A DNA stretch of 64,000 nt from Paragyromitra xinjiangensis. Taxonomy: Eukaryota > Ascomycota > Pezizomycetes > Pezizales > Discinaceae. Within the stretch, counting starts at the first letter, position 1. Each line of letters begins with the position of its first letter. The notes beneath the pieces were generated by a model. It searched no databases. It had not been told where the DNA came from and saw nothing but the letters and a program-made list of their open reading frames with translations. The DNA lies in assembly GCA_038503065.1 (NCBI GenBank), contig JBCAMK010000014.1, positions 682,001 through 746,000 on the forward strand, written 5' to 3'. Of the stretch, positions 11,434 to 21,723 are shown one piece after another. Both the position numbers and the translations under genes were made by a program.

Positions 11434-14316
11434 ATGTCATGTCCATTTGCTCACCGCTCACTAAACCGGGGATTAATGAATAAGTTTCTGTCGTTTAAAA
11501 TAGGGATGGACTGCATAAGCAGCATGAATTGGTTTGCTCCAGCAACTGCTAGGGATACTCCTGAAGGAGCGACCGTTCTGCCACTGAAATTCCTAACACA
11601 CCCTAATACTGGATCTCCGGGGGTCTTCCTTTTCCCAGGGGATATTGAGAATATAAATAAACCACCGTATAACTTGTTCTCTGTTAAGGACAAGTTGATA
11701 CAGGGGAATAAGACTGTCCGCTTCAGCTTTTGTCCTATCTTGGAAAATACCGTCATCCCTATGGACCTCCAGAGTGTTAAGGGGTCCGGGATTTCTGGAA
11801 TTGGGGTGGAGAAGACTAAGTACGTTTTACAGGATGGTCAAAACCAAGAAAAGCTGCCCGGTTACAGCACCAATGTTAAACTTGACTTTATGGTCTGGCA
11901 TGCAAAGAAGTGGGCACGAAGATTCCAAATAGATGGAGTCGTTCTACTGGATCCGGGGTTCAAGCATCTTCTCGTGAACCCTGAGGCCCCGGTTTGCCTC
12001 CTTGGAATGGACTTTATGGCCAAACATCCGCACTTGCTGTTCGAGCCGGAATACGATTCTCACCGTGAATTGGAGTTCAAGCTAGCTAAAGGCTCCTTCG
12101 TGGATAGATCTTACGACTTTTCCACTAATGCTTGGGAGGAGGTTATTATTCATGTTGATGGCTATCACAATATCGATACCGGAAATATTGGCTGTGGGGT
12201 ATTTTTCAAGTCTGGGTCTATTTTTAATTCATTTGGGGGAGTGAGCAAACGCGATGCCTTTGGTAACAAACTTGAAGGCCTGTGGAAGGAACGTGGAATC
12301 TTAGTTGCTATTGTCAAGGCTCTGCAAATCGTTGAGACTTTATCAATCGGAAGCGATTTCATGCCCGAGGCTGTGATCATTAAAACTTCAAGTAATGAGA
12401 TCGAAGGGATGCTTGCTCCTACCAAATGGTTTGCGACCCGAATTCGCCCCCCTCACAGCGATCAACGTATACAAGACCTCGAGAGCATCTTCCCTCCAAC
12501 TATACGCGATGTGGCAATGTATTATTATCATAGGTTTGTTCGCAGGCAGCCTAGATTCAAAATAAAGATTGAGTGTGTTGCCGCAAGCGAGAAACCCGGT
12601 GAGATTCTCGCTGCAAAATTGTTAGCTGTTGCCGGTGCTGAGATGGATGAATTTCGCATGGGGGTTGGGAGTGATCACGGCATGATGAAGCTGCGATCTC
12701 CAGATATAATTCACTTGGAAAGTTACTTTGCGTTGAGGAGTAATTCTATCTATGTCTCTTTTGGGGCCGAGGGTCATTTCCTGATCCCACAGAAGAAAGC
12801 CTCTACAGCAATGATAGAGGCAGATAAAGCGGGCCTAAGGATTTCCGTGGAATGTGGGGTCGGGAAACCAGGGAATATATCTGAACAGGAAAATACTATC
12901 CTAAGTAGGCTTGGAAGCTTAAGGATGTACGGACTCAGGCTAGGTGGCAATTATTCCCCCCTTGATACCAGCGCACCGAGAGACTCTTTAAAGGAGAAAT
13001 CTAAGCTTGGAGCGCATTTAAACCCACAGAAATATGAGGCCTATAACAACAGCGCATTTCAAGGGTTGTCGGAGTTCGATAACGACTGGAACGTTGAGAT
13101 AAACGACGCTACCTCGAGCTCGGACTCGAGTATCAGGACTGGTCACCAGTGCCTGGGAATCGCGGAGCAGGCGCGCCATGACTTTATAAATCACAACGAG
13201 TACCCGGAGAAAGGGATTATAAATTGCCAAGACGAAGAAGCTCTGAGAAGGAGGGAGGAGCACAAGACTGACGCTCGGGAAATGTGGCAGGATGGGCTGA
13301 ATAGTCGAGCGAATATGGATGCCAGCCAAAGTGATATCCGCAAGGTACTTGAAATGTGGAAGATAAACCCCACAGAGGCTAGAGGGGTGGGCCAGCCGGA
13401 GGTGCGCTGTGGGGTGGATTGCGGGTGCAGAATTGTGGGGGAATGCAGCTGCCAACTGGATTGCAGATGCGAGATCGCGGACGGTTTCGAATCGAAACTA
13501 AAATCCAAATCAAAAAAGGTCAGAACGAGAAAAGAAACAGAGGGAATGGCTGGGGAAACCTGTAACCCCGAGCCATCTAATAAATTGGGGGATAGGAGCC
13601 AGTCGAGGAGGCTCATAGGAACCAGTCGTCCTCGAATGCTAGCAGGTGTCAAGACACCGATGCAGACCGAGTTTGAACGCCGATCTGCTATCTGTGGAGG
13701 ATTAAAGCCATCATATCTTGCAATGTTCCCCAACGAGAAGTTCGAGTACCAACCCGATCCTGAGTCAAGGTTGAGTACATTCTACGAAAGTCGAGGACCA
13801 ATTTCTAAGAGTAAGGAGAAAGTAGATATAAAAGAGAAGGAATTAAAGGTTGTTACTAGTGGAGAACTTATGGATAGATTTCGACATCAAGATAGTAGGA
13901 CTGTGAACCAGCTTATAGGGCACAAGGCGCGCCTGATAGGGTACGAAAAAGCGCTTAAGTATCGTGGTATTTCGTATCCGTATGGGTTGCAGTTTGGGGA
14001 ACCAATACGTACCAAATCGCCGGAACATCCTATGGCAACGAGGTTTGCCGAAACATTAGATTTTTCTGATGAGCAAAAACTTCCTGAGGAATATGGGTTT
14101 ACTTGGGAGCAGAAGCCTAGGGGACGGCATCTTGACGCATACAGCTCCCCTCGGGATCCAGAATTTTCCGATTTATCGAATCCTACTCTAACAATGAACC
14201 GTACCATGACACCAAAAATCTCAGAGAGGCTGAAAAGTTCAAACGAAATTCATCATAAAGGTTGTTCGTTTCAATTTTCCGCTAAAGACGAACTTCGATT
14301 GGAGGAATGTTATTAA
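11434..14316 (+). CDS. Retropepsin-like / RNase H-like fusion protein with degraded active sites
   Basis: A single uninterrupted frame of 960 residues from the ATG at 11434; ATGs at about 11476 and 11506 are alternatives. Residues 50-200 resemble a retropepsin fold: NTGSPG where the family has D-T/S-G, a GISGIG flap-like turn, and CLLGMDFMAKHP matching the second-strand hLGxDFL motif. Residues about 232-330 resemble RNase H: IIHVDGYHNID, then GCGVFF and GGVSKRDAFGN. The helix that normally carries RAEL reads RGIL, and the TDS-type strand reads IKTSSN. Two of the canonical acidic residues are therefore gone. A cysteine-rich patch lies near 655-682 (CGVDCGCRIVGECSCQLDCR). The rest is charged and low-complexity. 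There is no reverse transcriptase between the two domains, unlike a Ty3/gypsy Pol. I infer a domesticated or long-decayed retroelement-derived gene kept open; its function is unknown. Confidence 0.7.
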   Translation: MSCPFAHRSLNRGLMNKFLSFKIGMDCISSMNWFAPATARDTPEGATVLPLKFLTHPNTGSPGVFLFPGDIENINKPPYNLFSVKDKLIQGNKTVRFSFCPILENTVIPMDLQSVKGSGISGIGVEKTKYVLQDGQNQEKLPGYSTNVKLDFMVWHAKKWARRFQIDGVVLLDPGFKHLLVNPEAPVCLLGMDFMAKHPHLLFEPEYDSHRELEFKLAKGSFVDRSYDFSTNAWEEVIIHVDGYHNIDTGNIGCGVFFKSGSIFNSFGGVSKRDAFGNKLEGLWKERGILVAIVKALQIVETLSIGSDFMPEAVIIKTSSNEIEGMLAPTKWFATRIRPPHSDQRIQDLESIFPPTIRDVAMYYYHRFVRRQPRFKIKIECVAASEKPGEILAAKLLAVAGAEMDEFRMGVGSDHGMMKLRSPDIIHLESYFALRSNSIYVSFGAEGHFLIPQKKASTAMIEADKAGLRISVECGVGKPGNISEQENTILSRLGSLRMYGLRLGGNYSPLDTSAPRDSLKEKSKLGAHLNPQKYEAYNNSAFQGLSEFDNDWNVEINDATSSSDSSIRTGHQCLGIAEQARHDFINHNEYPEKGIINCQDEEALRRREEHKTDAREMWQDGLNSRANMDASQSDIRKVLEMWKINPTEARGVGQPEVRCGVDCGCRIVGECSCQLDCRCEIADGFESKLKSKSKKVRTRKETEGMAGETCNPEPSNKLGDRSQSRRLIGTSRPRMLAGVKTPMQTEFERRSAICGGLKPSYLAMFPNEKFEYQPDPESRLSTFYESRGPISKSKEKVDIKEKELKVVTSGELMDRFRHQDSRTVNQLIGHKARLIGYEKALKYRGISYPYGLQFGEPIRTKSPEHPMATRFAETLDFSDEQKLPEEYGFTWEQKPRGRHLDAYSSPRDPEFSDLSNPTLTMNRTMTPKISERLKSSNEIHHKGCSFQFSAKDELRLEECY

Positions 14317-14956
14317 GTTGATGCTGATACATTGCTGCTCCCTGAAGAGAGGGTCGAGGTTGAAGGTCGTCATGGGATTACTTTGCTTGTTTTAAAAATG
14401 GTTTTTACTACCCGCCTCATAGAAAGAGCATAACAGTTTTCGATTTCATCAAGAACGTGTTGAACTAGTAGGCTCTGTTTTGTCTTGGAATTTCATCAAT
14501 TGCTTATTGTCGGAGCTATTCCTTGACTATGCGTGATTATGTTGGCATTCGAGGCTCGAGCTCCTTGAGTAAATGTACAAAATAGGAACAAATTCCCAAC
14601 GGGGGAATTGGGTACAAAGTTTCGTGATTAGGCCTATCATTACCCGGTGTCAAGTGCTTGGAAAGCTTCCTAATTTAGGCGTGGCTTCGGAGCCGGAAAT
14701 CAGAATACGGACTCTCAGGGCTACAGCAGGAGTATATAGATACAGGTACGCTGCCAGTCTAGATGGAGCAGTTGATCTCGCCCCTACCTCCTGTACCCTA
14801 TCAATTTCGAGATCAAACACCTCCAACTTGTCGAGTGACGGCATGTGAACCTGAATTTGTGTAACATTAACGTCATCGTAGACATGGATTCCGTATGGAT
14901 GTGGCATCTGCGACAAAGCAATTCCTGAAGCCCTAGGATTATATCCACATATCAAG
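14317..14956. other. Intergenic spacer
   Basis: About 640 bp between the retropepsin-like gene and the amidohydrolase gene, both on the plus strand. It should hold the 3' UTR of one and the promoter of the other. I see no gene or repeat. Confidence 0.5.
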
Positions 14957-16618
14957 ATGGAATTTGGCGAAGATCCTCCTCTTGTCATCCACGACGTCCA
15001 CTTCATCAACGATGAGCTCTGCAACGCTTACACCATCACCATCGAGCATGGTCGCGTCCGCTCCATAATTCCTAGCCCCGCTCCTGGCGGGCCACCAGCC
15101 CACATCCCCTATAGCACCAACATCAATGGGAACCATGGCATTATCATGCCGAGCATGTGTCATCCACATGTTCACCTTGATAAACCATATCTGATCCAGA
15201 AAGGCCCACTTATGGTCTGTGGAAGCTTTATTGAAGCAATCGAGTTGACGAATTTTTCGAAACAAGAATACACAGAACAGGATCTATTGGAGAGAGGGAG
15301 GAGACTAATATTAGAGAGTGTACAAGCCGGAGTGACCAGTATGAGAGCTCATGTGGAGGTTGATCCGATGGTAGATATGAAATGTTTGGATGTGGGTTTG
15401 GCGCTCAAAAAGGAATTCGGAAGTGAGGGGCGGGGGATTTGCGATATCCAGATTGCTGGTCAATAACCTTTTTTCCTGCTTTTTTTCAAGAGTGAGAAGT
15501 TAATATTTGGAGTCCTGCAGTATTCGCACAAGAAGCGGCTTTCGTTGGCGACGATAACGGTATTGCTATGCGGAAGTTGTTCTTCACAGCTTGCGCAAGG
15601 GAAGGTGTCGATGCGGTCGGGTCAACGCCATATGTAGAGCCCAATGTTAAGTTGTCGAAACAAAATATCGACTGGATAGTTGATATTGGTAATTGAATCG
15701 TTTCCACTCTAGTTTTGTTTGCGAAAATTCCAACAATGGTTCGGGTTTCTGAAATAAAGCTTGATAATGGCAGCCATGCTTCATAGGAAACATCTGGATA
15801 TACACTTAGACGTATGTTTTCTCCTATTCCAAAAATCCTTTAGCCCCGACTAACTCGCTATACTCTAGTATACACTTGATCCAAAATGCGAACCTCTAGT
15901 CTACCATCTCCTCAAAACCCTTAGAAACCGCGATTGGGTAGCCCTTATGCCGCCAACCCTTCGAATAACTCTCGGACACTGTACTCGTCTCTCTTTATTT
16001 CCCCCATACCAGCTTAAACAACTTCAGGCGAAAATCGCATCTAAAAACCTTCCAATACACTTCATCGGACTTCCAACGAGTGATCTGTATATGATGGGTC
16101 GAGGCGCCACAGATCCTCCTGCTACAGGTGGAGCAGATATTCCTAGGGGAACTATTCCAGTTCTGGATTGGATTAGAAACTATGGTTTTGATGTGGCGGT
16201 AGGTGTTAATAATATCGGGAATGCATTCACGCCCATGGGAGGTGCGGATCCATTGGCTATGATAGCAGGGATTGGCGCGGTCTATCAAGGTGGTAGCCAA
16301 AATGATTGCAGGCTGCTTTTGGTACGTTTTAGAACTCCTGACGTAAGTGGTAGGGCCTGACAGATTTTCGTCACACAGGAATGTATCACCACCCGAGCGA
16401 AAAATTCTATTGGAGCCCTGCAGGATGGTGATTGGAATGGGAGTGATAACGACAGTTTAACTGTCTCGGTAGGTGATAGAGCGGATATTGTGATAGTTGG
16501 CGTGAGGAATCGAGAGATGGGAATACATGAACTCGTGGTGGAGCCGGGTTACGAGAGGATTGTTATCAAGAACGGGAAGGTAGTTGCCAAGAGGGTTGTG
16601 GAAAGGTGGACCGCATAG
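14957..16618 (+). CDS. Cytosine deaminase-family amidohydrolase
   Basis: Exons are 14957-15458, 15521-15688, 15774-15811 (38 nt), 15869-16321 and 16379-16618, giving 466 residues. The fold is the metal-dependent amidohydrolase barrel: the strand-1 metal motif CHPHVHLDK is at about residues 67-76, a third His lies in LDIHLDYTLDP (about 233), and a fourth in LGHCTRL (about 271). The late segment VAVGVNNIGNAFTP (about 346) sits where bacterial CodA-type enzymes carry the metal-binding Asp within a DD motif. Here both positions are Asn, so the metal site or the substrate may differ. A C-terminal beta-sandwich returns with RADIVIVGVRN. Likely reaction: hydrolytic deamination or ring hydrolysis of a nitrogen heterocycle. 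The exact substrate is unknown. Confidence 0.88.
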
Positions 16619-17280
16619 GTTGTAGATATGGGACGATATTTTCTATCTAGCCCCTTTGGCCGATCTGCTACGTTTCCTAGCTTCTTCAGCCTGTCCTACT
16701 CTATGACAAGTAGGAGTGGACACGCTCGGCCACGAGTGATAAGTGGTGATTTAACTTCTGGAGCTGAACAAGGCTGGACGATCACTGGTCGATACTTTTG
16801 GTCAGAAAGTGCGGACAGAGGTTGTGCTCATCACGCTAAGAAAAGAGTGACAAGAGGCGGCAGCTTTATTTTCATTCTCGATCTACACTCGAACATAACA
16901 TTTACGGACAACCCCCACCCCGCGCTCAGTTCTTGGAACTAAGACCCCTACCCGCATGACCTCACTCTCGAAAATTATAGAAAAATGGGTTGGACGCAGT
17001 ATAGGGTCCTTCACAAGCAACACCAGATCACGTCCGATCACTCGCCAAATGGAACAAGGACAACTAGGTCACATCTTTGGCATCCGAAATTCAAGTTATA
17101 GGCTATTGGTAATTGATAAGAAGTGCAAGGGTACACTAGCTACATCCATGAGACATAAGGGCTATGTACGACGTTCTAAACCTTACAACATCTATCCAAT
17201 AGTGACAAAATTTCCATAAAAACCCGCCTCGAACTTATTAAAATACAATATCAATCCCCACACATCAGGTATCAAGAAAT
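16619..17280. other. Convergent intergenic spacer
   Basis: This 662 bp lies between the stops of the amidohydrolase and the GPI-anchored protein gene. Two open frames of about 90-100 codons occur but show no motif and no splice-consistent extension. I call no gene. Confidence 0.5.
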
Positions 17281-18120
17281 TTACAACAAAGCCATAGCAC
17301 CAACGCCAAAAACCATGAGAGCAGCGAGGCTGCTGAACGCGGTCTTAGACGCACCATTCGTGGTTGCTACCGCCACAGTCTGTGAGGCGGTCGGTGCCGT
17401 AGAGTTAGAGCCCGTTGTAGTGCTCGCACTCACAACCGTGGACAAGGTGGAAGCCGTGGTGGAATTCAAGCTCGAGGTGGCGCTAGGGGTGCTAGTTATC
17501 CTGGCCGACGCAGCCCCGGTAGCCGTGCTGGTAAAATCAGCGGTTTTGGTAACGTGCTTGATTGACGATGTTGGCAAGTCAGATGCCAAGGACAGAAGCT
17601 CAGTCGCGGGAGCGTCGAACGAAACCACGTAACCGTCCGCCGAATAGACCATCCCTGGTCCTGCGGTTGCAATGTATGACAAGTAGTCTTGAGCGTCGAA
17701 AGTCTTTGATTCCCATCCCGGGTTCGCGGTGATTGTGCTGCGCGCTCCGGTATCCGTGTTGATTGCAACGCAGCCAGGTTGAGCGAATTCACAGAGGTAC
17801 CCGGAACACGTGCAGAGACCATCATCGTCACCGGTGTAGGTGTAGTCGCTGCTGAAACCATCGACATCGACGGAGTAATCATCAGAGCTGCTATCCGAAT
17901 CCCAAGAGTCGGTAGCGCTGGAAGTGGCTGTGATAATTGGCACGGCGCTCGTTGAGGTAGAGGTAGTGAAGACCACTGCGGTGGGATCGACATAGCCCGG
18001 GCACCCTGGGACGGTAGTCTTTGGGGGAGCTCTACCACCGCCGCAATCAAGGTAGGCAAGCGCGGTGGAGGCGGAAAAGACCGCAACCAACGTGGAAATG
18101 CGAAGAGTTGAGTATTGCAT
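17281..18120 (-). CDS. Predicted GPI-anchored Ser/Thr-rich secreted protein
   Basis: A single-exon gene of 279 residues. It starts with a classical signal peptide (LRISTLVAVFSASTALA, cleavage predicted before YLDCGGG). A compact cysteine-bearing region follows: CGGG, PGCPGYVD, then CTCSGYLCEFAQPGC at about residues 103-118. Next is a stretch with conserved-looking aromatic residues (NPGWESKTFDAQDYL), then a long Ser/Thr/Ala-rich linker suited to O-mannosylation. It ends in a hydrophobic tail (SLAALMVFGVGAMALL) preceded by small residues (NGAS), the pattern of a GPI-attachment signal. It is probably exported and anchored at the plasma membrane or cell wall. No enzymatic domain is recognisable and I do not know its function. 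Confidence 0.85.
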   Translation of the reverse strand: MQYSTLRISTLVAVFSASTALAYLDCGGGRAPPKTTVPGCPGYVDPTAVVFTTSTSTSAVPIITATSSATDSWDSDSSSDDYSVDVDGFSSDYTYTGDDDGLCTCSGYLCEFAQPGCVAINTDTGARSTITANPGWESKTFDAQDYLSYIATAGPGMVYSADGYVVSFDAPATELLSLASDLPTSSIKHVTKTADFTSTATGAASARITSTPSATSSLNSTTASTLSTVVSASTTTGSNSTAPTASQTVAVATTNGASKTAFSSLAALMVFGVGAMALL

Positions 18121-19232
18121 CTTGTTATTTGGTTGAAAAAATTAACGATTGAGGAAGAATATTAAGACTTGCAAAAGGATTGAAAGAATGGCAGGTCGTA
18201 GTAATTACTAGACGCGGTATCATAAAAGAACGTAAGGACCGGAATTCGCTTGTCAAAAGAGGGACTGGAAGTTCGATGGGGAAGAAGAAAAGGAAGTGAA
18301 GCGCAAGCCATTTATACGATTATCGATATGGGCAAACATGCTGCTTCAAAAGAAAAGGGGATTCCGCGCCACCCGACCCAACTGAGTCAAGGGCGCTTTG
18401 GGTGTGACTCTTCTGATGCTGCACCGGGGGGGGGGTTTTAGATCTTAATTGGGTCACACCTCAGAGGTGATTGGATGCAATCTAGCACTTGAACCGTGCA
18501 TCAGATCCCGAGAACCAGGGTCCCGGAATGATTACTCGCAGAATCGTCCTGTCACTCAATTGCGAAAAGCCACTGAAGCCACTGCCTCTAACTTATCTCT
18601 AGTTGAGAAATCTAGGATTTTGGGGGTAACTTGGCGCATAACTTGGACTGCTTTCTTGCAGTTTACCAAGATATAGCATAGCAAGCGAAAATTAAACCCT
18701 GATCCGAGTTCCATGGTCTTGTCCCTTTCGGATGAGCAAAACCCCTGAAGCCTACTCCACACTTAGCCCTTGCACACATCAGGAACCGTGAGTCACTTGG
18801 AGACGGCACGATGAAGTGATTTTAAGCATGCAGGGATAAATAGCCGCTACCGAGCACTTGAAAACTCGGCCAAAGCCATTTCTTCATGATGCCCTTAGCC
18901 TAACCCCAGAGACCACGAAGTAAAACCCAGTGAGGATTATCAGGAATCTAGATCGTGAAGAGACAACACTAAGTTTGCAGCAAGTACGAAAACGGTATAG
19001 CTAGAACCTGGGGTGAGGGGCATACTGATGACTACTAGGGACAGGATGTGAAGACGGGACAGCTGGCTTATCTGATCTAACAATAAAAATAATGTGGGGC
19101 CTGTACCATCTTCATACCCCAGACCCTACCTAGTATATTAGCAGATATTGCATAGGAGGTCGAGTGAGGAGTCATAACAGATATTCTTTATGCTTCTAAC
19201 CCTTTTACAAGCTCTAAAAAGCGACACCATCG
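18121..19232. other. Gene-free interval
   Basis: About 1.1 kb upstream of the GPI-protein gene and downstream of the ankyrin gene. The only notable feature is a run of ten G at 18426-18435. No gene is supported. Confidence 0.5.
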
Positions 19233-20453
19233 TTATTCTTTGCTTCTAAGAAGCCTTCTTTTTAATGATTTATATGCTCCTACACAATCTAGCTGCTTCT
19301 GACAACACCATCGCCTAAACTTCCACCCCGTATAGGATTGTCTCTTGTCTTTACGAAGTCTCATAGTTGCGTCAGCGCTTCCAGATTCCCCCAATGACTT
19401 AGATTTCCAGTATTCAAATCCCACACCACTCCAGGGATACTTCTCGGCTAGTACTCGGGACATGCCTCTGTGATTCTGTGCATAATAGCGTGGTGAACTC
19501 CCTTGGCTGTCTGGCATCGTAGGATCGGCACCGTTTTCCAGCAACAATCTGAAAATTCTTTCCATATCTCCAGCCCACCGCACGTGCTTCTCGTTAACTA
19601 CTAAATCATGGAGTATCGTCCGTCGGCGATCACCAACTCGGTCGTTAGGATCGGCTCCGTTCTCCAACAGAATTCGGACTATACCCTCATATCTGAAGGA
19701 TGCCGCGAAATTAAGAAGTCCAATCCCCACCACAGGATCCATCTCATTTGGATTGGCCCCCCTCTCCAGCAGCAAACCCATCACCGTTTTCCACCCTAGA
19801 ATTGTTGCTACCTGAATCGCGCTCCGACTAGAAAAAAAGTTGCGGGCGGAAATATCAACCCCCATCTGTAGTAATAGTCGAGCTGTTACTGTTCTCCCGT
19901 CTCCTACGGCTAGATAGAGAGGGTTCCGCGTTATGCATTCAGCGCGCCATTGGGTGTGCCGAGACCTAGGTCTAGGTCCTGTGAGAGTCCCTAACTGTAT
20001 GTCGGCACCTTCGTCTAGTAGGAACCTAACCATATTTCCACGTCTTTCCATCATCGCCCAATGAAGCGCCGGGTACTCAAACCCATCAAGAGATTCCTTA
20101 AGAATGAGGTTGGGCCCACACACGACCACGAACTCGACTATTGACTGATTGAATTTCTCTGGATCATAGCGAATGGTTTCCCAACCGTTTACCATCCCAA
20201 TCACCATAATATCAGGTCCTTTTTCGAGCACGTGTTGAATCAATTTCCTATTTCCCGTTGCGGCCGCCCAATAGAAAGCAACTACCGCATATTTGCCTTC
20301 ATATCCGTCTTCTGTCGCGAATTCGTAAAGAAGCGGGGTCAAAAGGAGACTCAGACGACGGTTAACACAGACGAGAGAGAAGAGGTCCCCTGCAAGCTCG
20401 AAGTCTTCGGCAATCTGGAGAAGAAGCTCATTTGGTAAGCTAAGCAATGACAT
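19233..20453 (-). CDS. F-box-like ankyrin-repeat protein
   Basis: A single exon of 406 residues from the ATG at 20453. The N-terminus (LLSLPNELLLQIAEDF, then LVCVNRRLSLLLTPLLYE) has the spacing of an F-box: an LPxELL start and a Leu-rich second helix. Ankyrin repeats follow from about residue 58 to 345, with recognisable pieces such as PALHWAMMERRGNMVRFLL, NPLYLAVGDG, SAIQVATILGWKTVMGLLL and GLLNFAASFRYEGIVRILL, each ending in ENGADP or a variant. The last about 60 residues are basic and Trp-rich. In fungi this architecture usually means a substrate adaptor for an SCF ubiquitin ligase or a general protein-binding scaffold; the target is unknown. The start codon lies only about 100 bp from a 1 kb palindrome. 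Confidence 0.85.
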   Translation of the reverse strand: MSLLSLPNELLLQIAEDFELAGDLFSLVCVNRRLSLLLTPLLYEFATEDGYEGKYAVVAFYWAAATGNRKLIQHVLEKGPDIMVIGMVNGWETIRYDPEKFNQSIVEFVVVCGPNLILKESLDGFEYPALHWAMMERRGNMVRFLLDEGADIQLGTLTGPRPRSRHTQWRAECITRNPLYLAVGDGRTVTARLLLQMGVDISARNFFSSRSAIQVATILGWKTVMGLLLERGANPNEMDPVVGIGLLNFAASFRYEGIVRILLENGADPNDRVGDRRRTILHDLVVNEKHVRWAGDMERIFRLLLENGADPTMPDSQGSSPRYYAQNHRGMSRVLAEKYPWSGVGFEYWKSKSLGESGSADATMRLRKDKRQSYTGWKFRRWCCQKQLDCVGAYKSLKRRLLRSKE

Positions 20454-20551
20454 CGTTATCGTCTTTCGCGGGGCGATGCTTTGTTATATGGGGGATTCGT
20501 GAAGTGAGGTGTCGTGATGGAAAGGGTGGGACAGCAGTTGATGCGCACGAA

Positions 20552-21563
20552 GCGTCTTTGACTGTGTAACCGCCATGACGGGATTCCGACTGCACCTGGC
20601 AACGAGAGAGCGCGAGCAAAATCACTGTTTCAACAGTGGGTAGGCAAGTTGCTTTAAGATTTAGGAGAGTCTCTAGGTAATCTTAGTAGATTATTTTACC
20701 CAAAACTGTTAGTAGTTTGAAGACCGGGAATAGAAAAAATCACCCATGAACACACCTACCTCCTAGTAATACCAAGACCCCCAGTGGCAACTTATTTATC
20801 CCTAGAGGGTTACAGGATTTGAAGATAGTGTGTAAAGTTTATGAATAGTAGGTATTAGACCTAGGAGCCCAGTTGCTGAGTGATGAGGTTCCTTGTAAAA
20901 AAAACCCATTTCCCATGCAAAACCGGGGGTTTGGAAGCTCTTGTATAGTACTAACCAGTTGCATGATACTGATAAAACCCGTCAAATATTCATTTCAGTA
21001 GTGGATTTGACTTAGCCTAGAGCCGTACCACCTGTTCCCGATTGTGGGTGCTTTCTCATAAAAAATACACAAATACGTGGAGCAAGATCACACCACAAAA
21101 ATCATTGTTTTGAGTGTGGTGTAAGTTAAATTTTTGGTTGCCTTACTATATGGAGAAATATGACCGTTTATGGGAGCACCCTATTGCTGGTTGTTTTTAT
21201 ACAAGAGCCTTCGAAAAACCCGATTTGGTATGAGAAATGGGGGTTTTTACAAGAAACCTCATCACTCAACGACCACTCCTAGGTCTAATATTTACTAATC
21301 ATAACTTTACACACTTTCTTCGAATCCTGTAACCCTCTAGGGATGAATAGGTTGTCACTGGGGGTCTTGGTATTACTAGGAAGTAGGTGTGCTGGCAGAG
21401 TTTAGGCAGCCTCAAAATTCAATTGGCCCCTTATAATTAGGTTTAAAAAATTGTTTGTTTAGCTTACTAAAAGCCACTCCCAAATCTTATACCAATTGCT
21501 TCACTTAGCGCGATTTTGCTCGTTACCAGGCGCAGTCGGAATCCCGGTCATGGGTCAAAGACG
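20552..21563. repeat. Imperfect 1 kb palindrome (nested foldback element)
   Basis: The outer left segment 20552-20683 (CGTCTTTGAC, GGGATTCCGACTGC, CCTGG then AACGAG, TAAGATTT) recurs inverted at about 21475-21563. An inner element 20751-21391 has arms of about 200 bp. The left arm starts CACACCTACCTCCTAG and runs on through AATACCAAGACCCCCAGTG and TAGAGGGTTACAGGATT. The right arm is its reverse complement at high identity and ends at GTAGGTGTG. The centre near 21090-21125 is a further hairpin (ACACCACAAAA and its inverted mate). Nothing here is coding. It resembles a large foldback or MITE-type transposon, or an inverted duplication. Confidence 0.75.
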
Positions 21564-21595
21564 TTACAGAGCTAAATATAGAAACCGTGTCTTTT

Positions 21596-21723
21596 GGTAC
21601 AAGCGTACGGGGGTTGAAGTTAGAACAGCTAGGATGTTCAGTGATAACGATTAAGCTGCAAAAAACTGTTTTTTCAGTACCCTTGCCGTTCCAACTTCAC
21701 CCCCCCCATACGCTTGTGCATGT
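21596..21723. repeat. Short inverted-repeat element
   Basis: The left arm 21596-21626 (TACAAGCGTACGGGG then TTGAAGTTAGAAC) pairs with the right arm 21688-21723 (GTTCCAACTTCA then CCCCATACGCTTGT). The whole is about 128 bp with arms of roughly 30 bp. It is MITE-like and lies immediately beside the large palindrome. Confidence 0.6.

Noticed and set aside
16628..17219. Two open frames downstream of the amidohydrolase
   Set aside because: They lie in the 3' spacer, have no motif and show no continuity across introns.
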